64,000 bases of DNA from an uncultured Olleya sp. (GCA_947503885.1 CANNFD010000002.1:124001-188000), one strand, 5' to 3'; shown: positions 1 through 8,865, counted from the stretch's first letter. The notes: generated from the letters alone by a model not told the origin. Translations and numbers: made by a program.

Positions 1-254
1 TTTCCGTTAACGGAAACTAATCCCATTGCAATATGCTGATCTGCTTCTCTACGAGAACACATCCCAGAATTGGCAACGTATTTATTTAAACGAATTTCGT
101 CTGGATTAGCGGTTTTATTCTGCGTAGGTTTTTTGTCAAAAGCAGGCTTAGCTTTTAAATCCACATCAACTTTTACCTTTTTTTTAGGTCTAAAAGGTGT
201 TTTTGGCTTAGCCTTTCCTTTTCCTTTATCCTTTCCTTCGCGTGCTTTACTCAT
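1..254 (-). CDS. rRNA pseudouridine synthase, RsuA/RluB type (N-terminal part, cut by window edge)
   Basis: The first 84 residues are visible; the 3' part lies outside the window. A lysine-rich low-complexity N-terminus of about 50 residues (start MSKAREGKDKGKGKAKPK) leads into an S4 RNA-binding domain, with IRLNKYVANSGMCSRREAD at residues 54-72 followed by a VSVNG turn. This is the standard opening of RsuA/RluB/RluF-family enzymes, which convert uridine to pseudouridine in rRNA. The catalytic domain with its Asp is not in view, so the exact target (16S or 23S) cannot be said. The basic N-terminal extension is common in Bacteroidota versions. A TAGATTTG box lies just upstream of the start. 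Confidence 0.8.
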   Translation of the reverse strand, partial: MSKAREGKDKGKGKAKPKTPFRPKKKVKVDVDLKAKPAFDKKPTQNKTANPDEIRLNKYVANSGMCSRREADQHIAMGLVSVNG

Positions 255-268
255 AATATAATTTTTTG

Positions 269-276
269 CAAATCTA
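269..276 (-). promoter_or_regulatory. Candidate -7 element TAGATTTG of the pseudouridine synthase gene
   Basis: On the minus strand TAGATTTG matches the Bacteroidota -7 consensus TAnnTTTG and lies 14 bases before the start codon. No TTG -33 element is seen at the usual 17-23 base spacing, so the call rests on one box in AT-rich DNA. Confidence 0.3.
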
Positions 277-418
277 CAATGTTTTTTTGATTATAAATTA
301 AAAACAATCTTAATCATTAAACTATCCTACTTTTTGTTTTTTGTATTAACTTAATATTTGAATAAATTAACTGTATTATCAAAGTATATTATACAGCTTC
401 GCAGGGTTGGTCTTAACT

Positions 419-1324
419 TTAAAGTATTCGGTTTAAAACCAAATCTACATCTATTAATAGGATGCTAAAAACACCTGCTAGTATAATAAGTTTTAAAATA
501 TTATGTAGCCACAAATAATGTGTTTTAGTGACGGAATTCCACAATAAAACCAAGTAAACAATTAATAAAATTTCACATATATAAAAATACAAATACATGT
601 GACCAATATCAAATTTGGTTATTAAAAAATAAACTGGAAAAAGCGTTGCAACAACAAGAATAGAAATCATTTTCTTAGATGCTTTCTCTCCATAAACAAT
701 TGGTATTGTTCTGTAATTTAAAGTTAAATCGCCTTTAATGTTTTCTAAATCCTTGGTTAACTCTCTGATAGAGATAATTAAAAACAGAAATATTGCATGT
801 ACAATAATGACTGGTTTAAAATTATGATAATACACAAAAATTACAAAAAAAGGTGTCAATGTTAATATAGCAGATACTAAATTACCTATTATCGGCATCT
901 TTTTTAGTTTGTGGGAATAAAACCAAATTGCAAATATGTATAATGAAAAGAATAAAACTGGCTTAAAAGACACGTAACTAGCTAGTACTATTGCAGAAAA
1001 ATTTAAGACAAAATAAAATGACAATTTTGTGTTTTGACTAACTAATTTATCTAACATAGATTTGTTAGGTCGATTAATTAAGTCTTTTTCAGAATCGTAA
1101 AAATTATTTATAATATAACCTCCAGCAATAACAGCTGCAGATGCTAAAACAAGCATTAATAAATTAACATCAAACAAGACTTTTTTAAGAGGTTTGTCTG
1201 GCGCAAAAATATAAATAGAGGTAAGATATTGGGCGATTACAATTACAAGAATATTATACCCCCTAACTACAGAAAACATACTAAAAAACTTAAGCAATAG
1301 ATGTTTTTGTTTTCTGGTTAGCAT
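419..1324 (-). CDS. UbiA-family prenyltransferase, geranylgeranylglycerol-phosphate geranylgeranyltransferase-like
   Basis: A 301-residue polytopic membrane protein with about eight hydrophobic segments. The two Asp-rich motifs that bind Mg-prenyl diphosphate in UbiA enzymes are present: NNFYDSEKDLINRP at residues 73-86 and KDLENIKGD at 191-199. The form of motif 1 (N-x-x-x-D-x-x-x-D-x-x-N-x-P) resembles the (di)geranylgeranylglyceryl phosphate synthase branch rather than 4-hydroxybenzoate transferases. The gene follows mevalonate kinase and diphosphomevalonate decarboxylase on the same strand, 138 bases downstream of the kinase, which fits use of a mevalonate-derived prenyl donor. The acceptor (glycerol phosphate lipid, quinone or other) cannot be decided from sequence. 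Confidence 0.8.
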   Translation of the reverse strand: MLTRKQKHLLLKFFSMFSVVRGYNILVIVIAQYLTSIYIFAPDKPLKKVLFDVNLLMLVLASAAVIAGGYIINNFYDSEKDLINRPNKSMLDKLVSQNTKLSFYFVLNFSAIVLASYVSFKPVLFFSLYIFAIWFYSHKLKKMPIIGNLVSAILTLTPFFVIFVYYHNFKPVIIVHAIFLFLIISIRELTKDLENIKGDLTLNYRTIPIVYGEKASKKMISILVVATLFPVYFLITKFDIGHMYLYFYICEILLIVYLVLLWNSVTKTHYLWLHNILKLIILAGVFSILLIDVDLVLNRIL

Positions 1325-1462
1325 GAACTAATTTTTAAAAAATTTTTGAACCTTTGCAAATTAAAGATAAGACTGTATTAACACTAATTTTTAATATTAA
1401 CTGCCAAAACAAATAGTCTTGTATAAAAAACCGTTTAGGCCTTATTACAAATAGCTATTTGC

Positions 1463-2392
1463 TTAAAAATTATAAACAACTTCCAGTTTATAGTCTTTAA
1501 GTGCCTGTTCTGCTTTTTTAATATCTGGTGTAAATCCTAAGATATACCCTCCACCACCAGAACCACAAAGTTTTAAGTAGTAGTCATTAGTTTCGATACC
1601 CGTTTTCCATAGCTCATGGAACTGTGCAGGAATCATAGGTTTAAAATTATTTAAAACAACTTTAGATAATTGTTTTGTGTTTTTAAAAAGTGATTTGATG
1701 TCCCCTTTTAAAAAATCTTCTACACAAGCATCTGTATGTTTTATAAATTGGTTTTTAAGCATTTTTCTAAAACCTTCCTGCTTCATGCTTTCCATAAAAA
1801 TACTAACCATTGGCGCAGTTTCGCCTATAATACCAGAGTCCAACAAAAACACCGCACCTTGCCCGTCACTACTTTGTGTTGGGATACCGGTTGCTTCAAT
1901 GTTTTCTTTAGAATTTATTAAAATAGGTAAACTTAAATAACTATTTAATGGGTCTAAACCTGATGACTTACCATGGAAAAAAGATTCCATTTCAGCAAAA
2001 ATAGTTTTAAGGTTTAAAAGCTTTTCTCTTGTTAGATTTTCAAGAACTGTAATTTTATTTTGTGCATATTTATCATAAATAGCTGCAACTAAAGCACCGC
2101 TACTACCAACACCATATCCTTGAGGGATTGAAGAATCAAAAAACATACCTGCTTCGACATCCTTTTTTAAGGACTTAATATCAAAAACAACTAAGTTTTT
2201 GTCAATATCAGCTAAGTATTGCGCAAAACGTTTTAAGCTTTTATTTGATTTTTGTGCTGCTTCAGAAGGGTTTTCTTCGGTTTTAAGTGCACCATTATAA
2301 AAATTATAAGGTATTGATAGACCTTTAGAATCTTTAATAATACCGTATTCTCCGAATAATAAAATTTTTGAATAAAATAAAGGTCCTTTCAT
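1463..2392 (-). CDS. mvk: Mevalonate kinase (GHMP kinase family)
   Basis: A 309-residue cytoplasmic kinase that phosphorylates mevalonate at the 5-hydroxyl with ATP, an early step of the mevalonate route to isopentenyl diphosphate. GHMP motif 1 is represented by KILLFGEYGIIKDSKGL near residues 9-25, the phosphate-binding loop PQGYGVGSSGAL is at 90-101, HGKSSGLDPLNSY at 140-152 carries the likely catalytic Asp147, and the C-terminal GSGGGG loop is at 277-282. Length is normal for bacterial enzymes. It starts 28 bases after the end of the decarboxylase gene, so the two are probably co-transcribed. Phosphomevalonate kinase is not seen in the window. A broader GHMP sugar kinase is less likely because of the HGxxSGxD motif and the neighbour. 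Confidence 0.85.
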   Translation of the reverse strand: MKGPLFYSKILLFGEYGIIKDSKGLSIPYNFYNGALKTEENPSEAAQKSNKSLKRFAQYLADIDKNLVVFDIKSLKKDVEAGMFFDSSIPQGYGVGSSGALVAAIYDKYAQNKITVLENLTREKLLNLKTIFAEMESFFHGKSSGLDPLNSYLSLPILINSKENIEATGIPTQSSDGQGAVFLLDSGIIGETAPMVSIFMESMKQEGFRKMLKNQFIKHTDACVEDFLKGDIKSLFKNTKQLSKVVLNNFKPMIPAQFHELWKTGIETNDYYLKLCGSGGGGYILGFTPDIKKAEQALKDYKLEVVYNF

Positions 2393-2420
2393 ATGCTATT
2401 TAACCGTTGGTTATATAAAG

Positions 2421-3503
2421 TTACAATTGTTTTGCACCAAAACCAATTTTATCGCAAATATAGTGACCGTTTTGGCAAAATGCAACTAACTCTGTCTTAA
2501 TGAATTCATAAATCTGTTTTGCATCTTTCTCTGGATATAGCACATGTACATTTGCACCAGCATCCAAAGTAAAACTTATTGGCAGACCTGTCTCTTGTCT
2601 AAAACGCCAAATTTTATTTATTATTTCAAGTGTGTTAGGTTTCATTAAAATAAAATAAGGCATACTAGTCATCATCATGGCGTGAAGTGTTAACGCTTCA
2701 CTTTCCACCAAAGCTATAAAAGCCTCTAAGTCTCCTGTTTCCAGAATGTTTTTTATTTTAGAAATATTGTCTACTGCTTGCTCAAATCGCTGTTTAGCAA
2801 ATGGGTGACCATGCATTAAATTATGACCAACAGTACTACTTACTTGTTTTTCACCTTTATCAACAAGCAAGATTGTGTCTTGATAGTTTTTAAAATTATC
2901 ATGTACTTTGTATGGATATTTGACCCCAAACAAATCGTTGCTTCCTTCAATTTCTGGATGTTTACCCCAGACTACTAGATCGCCTTCAAGACTTCGGCAT
3001 GCACTACCAGAACCTAATCTTGCTAAAAAGGAGGCTTTTTTAATAAAATCCGAGTCTGTCAACCCTGGATTTAATTGTTTTTCTATACTCATTATACACA
3101 AAGCCAACGCACTCATACCTGAAGCAGAAGATGCAATTCCAGAACTATGCGGAAAAGTATTTTTGGTCTTTATAGTAAAATGGAACTCTTTTAGAAAAGG
3201 GACATAACTTTCAATACGCTTAAAAAACGTTTCGATTTTAGGATGAAAGTCAGGCTTAAATTCTTCATCTAAATAAACTTTAAACGAAAAAGCATCCTCA
3301 ACTTGTTCTTTTCTTTGGTAATTTAATTCAGTAATAGTTTTACAATCATCTAATGTAAAGCTGATAGAAGGATTTTCTGGGATTTGATGTTCTTTTTTTC
3401 CCCAATATTTAACTAACGCAATATTACTTGGCGAGGACCAAGTTACACTTCCATTACTTAGGTTGTTTTGGTAGTTTTTTAATGAAAAAAGAGATAAATC
3501 CAT
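2421..3503 (-). CDS. mvaD: Diphosphomevalonate decarboxylase
   Basis: A 360-residue GHMP-superfamily enzyme that converts mevalonate 5-diphosphate to isopentenyl diphosphate in an ATP-dependent decarboxylation. The family signature SNIALVKYWGK is at residues 26-36, the ATP loop FPHSSGIASSASGM at 117-130, the decarboxylase signature GSGSACRSL at 164-172, and the likely catalytic Asp314 lies in FTLDAGANVH. The 360-residue length is slightly longer than many bacterial forms, with an N-terminal extension of about 20 residues that is usual in flavobacterial proteins. It is first in the apparent mvaD-mvk-ubiA group and is divergent from a TetR regulator. A related phosphorylated-mevalonate decarboxylase activity cannot be excluded from sequence. 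Confidence 0.9.
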   Translation of the reverse strand: MDLSLFSLKNYQNNLSNGSVTWSSPSNIALVKYWGKKEHQIPENPSISFTLDDCKTITELNYQRKEQVEDAFSFKVYLDEEFKPDFHPKIETFFKRIESYVPFLKEFHFTIKTKNTFPHSSGIASSASGMSALALCIMSIEKQLNPGLTDSDFIKKASFLARLGSGSACRSLEGDLVVWGKHPEIEGSNDLFGVKYPYKVHDNFKNYQDTILLVDKGEKQVSSTVGHNLMHGHPFAKQRFEQAVDNISKIKNILETGDLEAFIALVESEALTLHAMMMTSMPYFILMKPNTLEIINKIWRFRQETGLPISFTLDAGANVHVLYPEKDAKQIYEFIKTELVAFCQNGHYICDKIGFGAKQL

Positions 3504-3520
3504 CTAATATTAAATTTATG

Positions 3521-3528
3521 CAAATATA
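3521..3528 (-). promoter_or_regulatory. Candidate -7 element TATATTTG of mvaD
   Basis: The minus-strand octamer TATATTTG fits TAnnTTTG and lies 17 bases before the mvaD start codon, a usual spacing for a short leader. No convincing TTG -33 box is seen upstream. Confidence 0.4.
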
Positions 3529-3552
3529 ACTTTAATATTTAAACTATTTTTA

Positions 3553-3560
3553 TAATTTTG
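3553..3560 (+). promoter_or_regulatory. Candidate -7 element TAATTTTG of the TetR gene
   Basis: TAATTTTG fits the Bacteroidota -7 consensus. It would give a start of transcription near 3567, right at the GAATG-AA-CATTC inverted repeat, and a leader of about 140 bases before the TetR start codon. Confidence 0.35.
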
Positions 3561-3566
3561 GCTACC

Positions 3567-3578
3567 GAATGAACATTC
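3567..3578. promoter_or_regulatory. Inverted repeat GAATG-AA-CATTC, candidate TetR operator
   Basis: A perfect 5-bp inverted repeat with a 2-bp spacer lies between the divergent TetR and mvaD genes, overlapping the predicted transcription start of the TetR gene. TetR-family repressors commonly bind such short palindromes in their own promoter. Assignment to this regulator rests on position only. Confidence 0.35.
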
Positions 3579-3709
3579 AATTTATTGATTAACAACCCTT
3601 AATAAATTGACTGTCTTTTACAACAAATTATCAAGTTAACTGATAGGTAAGAAAGTCTCCCTTAGACATTGCTTCACCGCTTTTACCTTTAAAACAAAGT
3701 CTATTTATT

Positions 3710-4270
3710 ATGGACAAAAAACAACGAATTATAATCACTATGCTTGAATTAGTGGTTAAACAAGGTGTGCATGCTACACCGATGTCTCAAGTTGCTAAAG
3801 AAGCTAATGTTGCTGTGGGTACAATTTATCATTATTTTGAAACCAAAAATCAAATTATAGAAGAACTATATTTGATGATTGCTCAAGATTATGGTGTTGT
3901 TTTAATGGCTAATATCCCTGAAGATAATTTTAAAGAGCAATACAAGGCGATGTGGTTAAATCTTTATAATTATTTTGTTGGTAACCCTTTGGCTTTTTTA
4001 TTTATGGAGTACGTAGCTGTCCCTCCATTAATATCCAAAAACATAGTATCGCAATCTGTACCATATATTGCAAATATTAGAGACTTTTTTTTAAAAGGAA
4101 TTAAGGAGCAGCATATTAAAAATGTACCCGTTAGGTTGGTTTTACAAATGGCTTATGGTGATGTTGTATCTGCTGTAAGATTAAAAGTTAAAGATGAATT
4201 AGAAATGAACAAAGAGCATATTGATTTTGCTTTTCAAATGTCTTGGGACTCTTTAAAAATTAAAGCTTAG
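3710..4270 (+). CDS. TetR/AcrR-family transcriptional regulator
   Basis: A 186-residue one-domain regulator. The N-terminal TetR DNA-binding region spans about residues 3-50 and includes the helix-turn-helix MSQVAKEANVAVGTIYHYF followed by ETKNQIIEELY, the classic TetR_N ending. The remainder (about 60-186) is a helical ligand-binding domain without a recognisable ligand. It is divergent from mvaD with about 200 bases between the starts, and it ends 11 bases inside the convergent DUF1697 gene. It probably represses its own promoter. Control of the mevalonate genes is possible but not shown by sequence. Confidence 0.85.
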   Translation: MDKKQRIIITMLELVVKQGVHATPMSQVAKEANVAVGTIYHYFETKNQIIEELYLMIAQDYGVVLMANIPEDNFKEQYKAMWLNLYNYFVGNPLAFLFMEYVAVPPLISKNIVSQSVPYIANIRDFFLKGIKEQHIKNVPVRLVLQMAYGDVVSAVRLKVKDELEMNKEHIDFAFQMSWDSLKIKA

Positions 4271-4793
4271 ATAAGTCAATTACTTTTTTTAAGGTTTTAT
4301 AATTCCTGGTAGTTGCTATATTATTTAATTTTTTTTCGAAAAAATTATTGTTAGCTTTTGCTCTACCATAACCTGTAGTTGAATGTAAATAAACACAATC
4401 GTTTATTAATTTAAATTTTTCATTTGGAAATTCATAAGCGCTTAAAGACGCTATTTGCTCTTGATTAGGTGTTTTATATAACAAGACAAAATAACTAGCC
4501 TGCTTTTCCTCTTCGTTAAAGGGACATTTTTCTAGAATTATATCAATCTCAACAGGTGTTTTAACTATTGCTGGAATTGAAAAGTCAAAGTGTTCTAAAA
4601 TTGATTGTTCTATTTTGGATACCAATAGCTTTTTATCTGTTTCTAAACTCTTAAAAACTATGTTTCCAGTTTGAATATAAGTTTTAACATCCTTAAACCC
4701 GATATCGCTTAACAAATGACGCAACTCTTGCATTGCAATCTTATTGTGACCGCCTACGTTAATCCCTCTTAAAAAAGCGAAGTAAGTTTTCAT
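4260..4793 (-). CDS. DUF1697 domain-containing protein
   Basis: A 177-residue cytoplasmic protein of the DUF1697 family, recognised from the opening MKTYFAFLRGINVGGHNKI and the following QTGNIVF stretch, which are highly conserved in this family. Function is unknown. Its start lies 4 bases after the end of the HI0933-type flavoprotein gene, so it is the last gene of the GDPD-flavoprotein-DUF1697 operon. Its stop overlaps the end of the convergent TetR gene by 11 bases. Confidence 0.8.
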   Translation of the reverse strand: MKTYFAFLRGINVGGHNKIAMQELRHLLSDIGFKDVKTYIQTGNIVFKSLETDKKLLVSKIEQSILEHFDFSIPAIVKTPVEIDIILEKCPFNEEEKQASYFVLLYKTPNQEQIASLSAYEFPNEKFKLINDCVYLHSTTGYGRAKANNNFFEKKLNNIATTRNYKTLKKVIDLSKL

Positions 4794-4797
4794 CTTT

Positions 4798-6009
4798 TTA
4801 ATCTTCTAGATTTTTAGCCACTATATAGGCTCCAGTCCAAGCATTTTGAAAATTAAATCCTCCTGTAAGCGCATCTACATTAATGATTTCGCCAGCAAAA
4901 TATAAGTTGTTATGTAACTTACTTTGATAGTTTTTAAAATTGACTTCTTTTAGGTCTATACCTCCCGCAGTAACAAACTCTTCTTTAAAAGTACTTTTAC
5001 CATCTACTTTAAATATAGCTTCTGTTAATTGACTTGCTAATGCCTCTAATTGTAATTTATTTAGATCAGCCCATCTTGTATCTTCTGTTATATTTGATGC
5101 AACTACCAACTGTTTCCATAACCGTTTTGGTATATCAAATTGTGGTGCTTTTATTACTGTTTTTTTTGATAGCGTTTGCTTTAAATCTTTTAATTGAGAA
5201 AGCGCATCGTTATAATCTTGATTTATAAAATTAATTTCTATATCAAATTTATAATCTTTTTTAGCCAACTCTAAAGCACCAAAAGCAGACAGTTTTAAGA
5301 TTGAAGGCGCACTCATACCCCAATGTGTAATTAACAATGGTCCATAAGCTTCTAATTTTGAGTCAACCACTTTAACCCTTACATTTTGAGCCACTACACC
5401 CGGAATTTCTTTTATACGAGAGTCATTAATATTAAATGTAAACAATGACGGGACCGGCTTGGCAATAGTATGACCTAGCTGCTCTAAAAAAGTCCAAATT
5501 TTAGGATTACTTCCTGTAGCTACAATTAATTTATTAGCAGAAAAAGTATCTGTTTTAGTCACTATATCCCATTTGCTATTTACTGACTTAAAGCTTGCTA
5601 CAGACTGGTTAGTTAACACATCAACATTATACTTTTTAGCTTCGGTTAAAAAACAATCTATTATAGTTTGAGAGTTATTACTAGTTGGAAATATACGCCC
5701 GTCGTCTTCAATTTTTAAAGGGACACCTCTACTTTCAAACCATCCCATTGTATCTCCTGTCATAAAAGTATGAAAAGGTCCTAATAGTTCCTTTTCACCT
5801 CTTGGATAATAGGTTGTTAATTCCTGCGGTATAAACTCGGCATGAGTAACATTACAACGTCCACCACCTGACACTTTAACTTTTCCAAGTACATCTTTAC
5901 CACGCTCAAGTATAGCAACTTTTAAACCTGGATAAAGCTCGCCAATGTTAATCGCAGCAAAAAATCCTGCAGCACCACCGCCAATTATTATTACATCATA
6001 GTTTTTCAT
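4798..6009 (-). CDS. HI0933-family FAD-dependent oxidoreductase (YhiN/BaiN-like flavoprotein)
   Basis: A 403-residue flavoprotein. The N-terminal dinucleotide-binding loop DVIIIGGGAAGFFAAINIGE is at residues 5-24, the family signature SGGGRCN at 47-53, and the C-terminal FAD motif with YFAGEIINVDALTGGFN and a following QNAWTGAY is near 372-395. These define the HI0933-like group, often annotated as an aminoacetone oxidase-like or BaiN-like protein; the physiological substrate is not established. The start codon overlaps the stop of the upstream GDPD gene (ATGA-type overlap at 6006-6009), which argues for translational coupling. Confidence 0.85.
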   Translation of the reverse strand: MKNYDVIIIGGGAAGFFAAINIGELYPGLKVAILERGKDVLGKVKVSGGGRCNVTHAEFIPQELTTYYPRGEKELLGPFHTFMTGDTMGWFESRGVPLKIEDDGRIFPTSNNSQTIIDCFLTEAKKYNVDVLTNQSVASFKSVNSKWDIVTKTDTFSANKLIVATGSNPKIWTFLEQLGHTIAKPVPSLFTFNINDSRIKEIPGVVAQNVRVKVVDSKLEAYGPLLITHWGMSAPSILKLSAFGALELAKKDYKFDIEINFINQDYNDALSQLKDLKQTLSKKTVIKAPQFDIPKRLWKQLVVASNITEDTRWADLNKLQLEALASQLTEAIFKVDGKSTFKEEFVTAGGIDLKEVNFKNYQSKLHNNLYFAGEIINVDALTGGFNFQNAWTGAYIVAKNLED

Positions 6010-6692
6010 AATCTGTCTGGAAAATCACTTATTATGGCATCAACATTATAGCTTTTCATTCTTTTAATAGCTTGTTTTGTATTTACGGTCCAAGTATTTA
6101 CCATAAAACCTGCTTCTTGAGTGTCTTTAACATTACCCTTACTTAATAATGCAAAATTAGGATGAATGGCTTTAGCATTAATTTTTTTAGCTAAAATTAT
6201 TGCTTGGTTAACACTTGCTTTTGTCAACACGCCTAACGGAATGTTTGGGTTATGATTAAAAACATCTAATAATTCTTTTTCAAGAAAACTACTAACTATA
6301 AAATTATCAATTGACCAGTTTTTATTAGCTAAAAAGTCTTCAATTATTAGGGCTGTTGGATGACCTGTTCTTTCTCCTTTTAATTCAATATTAATTAAAA
6401 AAGCGTTATTAATTAACTCTAACACTTCCGTTAAAGTTGGTATTTCAAATTGGTCTTCAACTTTTAATTGTTTTAGTTCATTTAACGTAAACTTACCGAT
6501 TTCTCCAGTTCCGTTTGTAAGGCGATCTAGTGTAAAGTCATGAAAAACAACTAGCTCTCCAGTTTTACAAACATGTACATCTATTTCTACTCCATCTACA
6601 CCAAAATCCATTGCTTTTTTAATGGAATCTAATGTGTTTTCGGTAACATAACCTTTTGCGCCTCGGTGCCCAATTTTTAATAATTTACTCAT
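6006..6692 (-). CDS. Glycerophosphodiester phosphodiesterase
   Basis: A 228-residue GDPD-family TIM-barrel enzyme that hydrolyses glycerophosphodiesters to sn-glycerol 3-phosphate and an alcohol. Visible active-site motifs are HRGAKGYVTEN at residues 9-19 (catalytic His9, metal site Glu), VEIDVH at 35-40 (Glu36, Asp38) and VVFHD at 48-52 (His51). No signal peptide is present, so the protein is probably cytoplasmic. It is first in a three-gene operon with the HI0933 flavoprotein and DUF1697. The 85-base gap upstream separates it from a divergent lipoprotein gene. Confidence 0.9.
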   Translation of the reverse strand: MSKLLKIGHRGAKGYVTENTLDSIKKAMDFGVDGVEIDVHVCKTGELVVFHDFTLDRLTNGTGEIGKFTLNELKQLKVEDQFEIPTLTEVLELINNAFLINIELKGERTGHPTALIIEDFLANKNWSIDNFIVSSFLEKELLDVFNHNPNIPLGVLTKASVNQAIILAKKINAKAIHPNFALLSKGNVKDTQEAGFMVNTWTVNTKQAIKRMKSYNVDAIISDFPDRL

Positions 6693-6777
6693 TAATTTTA
6701 TAAATATTTTAAGATTTCAAAGTTTAGTTTGGCTTGTTATATGTTTATATTTATTTGAATTTAAAACATTACAATTT

Positions 6778-7584
6778 ATGACATTTCCTTTAAAACCAAT
6801 ACTAGTTTCTGCATTACTTTTAATGTCCTGTAAAACAGGAAAACTTATTGTGGTTGGATCTATTGATAGTGATTTAAAAGAAGCTTCTGCTGCGCAAATG
6901 GTTAAAAATTCTGATTTAATCTGGACTATTGAGGATGCTGGAAACAAAAATAACATTTATGGTTTAGACCTAAAAGGAAACATAATTAAAGACATAGATA
7001 TTAGCAATGCAAAAAATCAGGATTGGGAAGATTTAGCTAGTGATACAGAAGGTAATTTATATATTGGTGATTTTGGTAACAACTCTAGAAAGCGAGAAAA
7101 GTTTTTTATCTATAAAGTTGAAAACTTAGCTACAATTAAAGATAAAACCGAAGCACAAATTATAAGTTTTACATTGCCAAAAGACATAAAATCTGAAGAT
7201 TTTGAAGGCTTTTTTATTAAAAATGACAACTTTTATATTTTTAGTAAAGAAAACAAAAAAACTATGGTAATAAAAGTTCCAAATCAGATTGGAGAACATG
7301 AAGCAACATACGTTACTGAATATAAATTTAAAGGAAAAGACACCCGTGTAACAGCTGCAGATATTAGCCCTAACGGAAAAACAGTTGTGTTACTTAACCA
7401 TGATAAAGTTTGGAAATTAACGGACTTTAAAAACGACCACTTTTTTAGTGGAACTATAAAAAGTATTGAGCTAGATCACGATAGCCAAAAAGAAGGGGTT
7501 TGCTTTAAAAATAATTCTGCAATTTATATTACAGACGAAGACTCTGGTAAAGAAGACAACAACATTTACCTTTTTAAACTATAG
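6778..7584 (+). CDS. Predicted lipoprotein with beta-propeller-like repeats
   Basis: A 268-residue protein with a short signal sequence ending in LLLMSC, giving a lipidated Cys18. The rest contains repeated short beta-rich units (for example the DWEDLASDTEGNLYIGDFGN region and the ITDEDSG motif near the end) that look like blades of a small six-bladed propeller of the SdiA-regulated/NHL-like type. No catalytic residues can be named. Function is unknown; an envelope binding role is an inference. It is divergent from the GDPD gene, and its stop overlaps the convergent DUF2254 gene by 6 bases. Confidence 0.6.
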   Translation: MTFPLKPILVSALLLMSCKTGKLIVVGSIDSDLKEASAAQMVKNSDLIWTIEDAGNKNNIYGLDLKGNIIKDIDISNAKNQDWEDLASDTEGNLYIGDFGNNSRKREKFFIYKVENLATIKDKTEAQIISFTLPKDIKSEDFEGFFIKNDNFYIFSKENKKTMVIKVPNQIGEHEATYVTEYKFKGKDTRVTAADISPNGKTVVLLNHDKVWKLTDFKNDHFFSGTIKSIELDHDSQKEGVCFKNNSAIYITDEDSGKEDNNIYLFKL

Positions 7585-8865
7585 ATTAAAAGGGGCTAAC
7601 CTGGATTTTATAAGCTTTAAATCTTCTTGATTATTAATTGCATTTTTTGCGTCTTCAATTAATAAACTAGCTTGTTTTTTAATTTCGTTTATATACTCTT
7701 GGTTATCACAATCAATATTAAACGCTAAATGGTTAAACATATTAATTAGCTTATTAACTATTATCGTATCATGTTTAGAGTAGGTCCTGATTGGGGCAAG
7801 CACATAGTACAATAACTCATTAAATGTTATTGAATTAATTTTGACCAAAGGAGTTTCATTATCACACAAAACACTAGTGTCTTTTTTGTTCATTCTAATC
7901 TGAAAAAGCTCTGTAAGGTAGTCAATTGCAATAACTGCTGTACCAGGATCATTGATGCCTGGTGACATGGCTTTAACCGCAATTTCAGTAATTTGCTTAA
8001 ATCCTAAAACATAATTATCACCTATTATTTCATCTCTTGAAAAATGAAAATAGGTTATTAAATTATTAGAATTTTCTTTTTCCAAATCAATCTTACATTT
8101 AAATAACGGTTTTCCTTTAAATACATATTGACCTTTAATTGCTAAAATTTCAAATTTACAGTCATTAGCTTTAGCAAACTCGGCAAAAGGATCTATAACA
8201 ATATCTTGTAAAAAGCCTGTATAAGGTGACTTATAAGTGTACCAATTATTTGTTTTAGGAAAGTCTTGATTAAAATCATTCTCTGATTTAATCAATTTAT
8301 TTAATCTGTTTTTGGCGTCATTAAAAATGCGTTGCATAATATTATGCACTTGTATTTCTTGTGAAATTGAATGGATAAAATATATAAAAGCACCCAAGGA
8401 TATTACCATAAATACAATTGCCAACAATACTGAAAATCCTGGTAATTGATATTTATTACCTGTAGGCTCAATCGCTACCATAGTAAAAATACAGAACAGA
8501 AGTGTAGCAATGTATATCCCTAATATCTTTTGATGACGCTTATTAGATATTAATCCTGGTAAAACTCTTGGCGAAAAATTGCTTGACGCTTGGTTAAGCA
8601 ATATCATTACCAAAGAAAAACTAAAGACCATTATCGAGATTAAACCTGCAATAAAGGTTGTCAGTATATTAAATGCGGTTTGCGTATTATTAATAACTAA
8701 TACTGGGACGTTTTCTATTAGATAAGCAGAGATCCCTTCGTTTTCTGCATAGTACATAAAAAAGGCAAACAATACACCAAAAAAACTATATAGCGTTGGG
8801 TAAAAGGCTATTTTGCCTTCTAACTTTTTTAAGTATTCAAATCCATTTACTATTATAGTTTTCAT
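7579..8865 (-). CDS. DUF2254 family inner-membrane protein
   Basis: A 428-residue protein with four hydrophobic segments in the first 180 residues and a soluble C-terminal half. The conserved stretch after the second segment, with SFSLVMILLNQASSNFSPR and a following TLLFCIFTMVAIEPTG, is typical of the DUF2254 (predicted membrane protein) family; a second conserved block is VKAMSPGINDPGTAV. No function is established. The gene lies 9 bases downstream of the large phosphoesterase-Omp85 gene on the same strand, so the two are likely one transcript. Confidence 0.75.
   Translation of the reverse strand: MKTIIVNGFEYLKKLEGKIAFYPTLYSFFGVLFAFFMYYAENEGISAYLIENVPVLVINNTQTAFNILTTFIAGLISIMVFSFSLVMILLNQASSNFSPRVLPGLISNKRHQKILGIYIATLLFCIFTMVAIEPTGNKYQLPGFSVLLAIVFMVISLGAFIYFIHSISQEIQVHNIMQRIFNDAKNRLNKLIKSENDFNQDFPKTNNWYTYKSPYTGFLQDIVIDPFAEFAKANDCKFEILAIKGQYVFKGKPLFKCKIDLEKENSNNLITYFHFSRDEIIGDNYVLGFKQITEIAVKAMSPGINDPGTAVIAIDYLTELFQIRMNKKDTSVLCDNETPLVKINSITFNELLYYVLAPIRTYSKHDTIIVNKLINMFNHLAFNIDCDNQEYINEIKKQASLLIEDAKNAINNQEDLKLIKSRLAPFNL

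Noticed and set aside
1677-1940. Plus-strand open frames inside mvk, mvaD and other minus-strand genes
   Set aside because: They are antisense to well-recognised genes, lack ribosome-binding context and show no protein-like composition.
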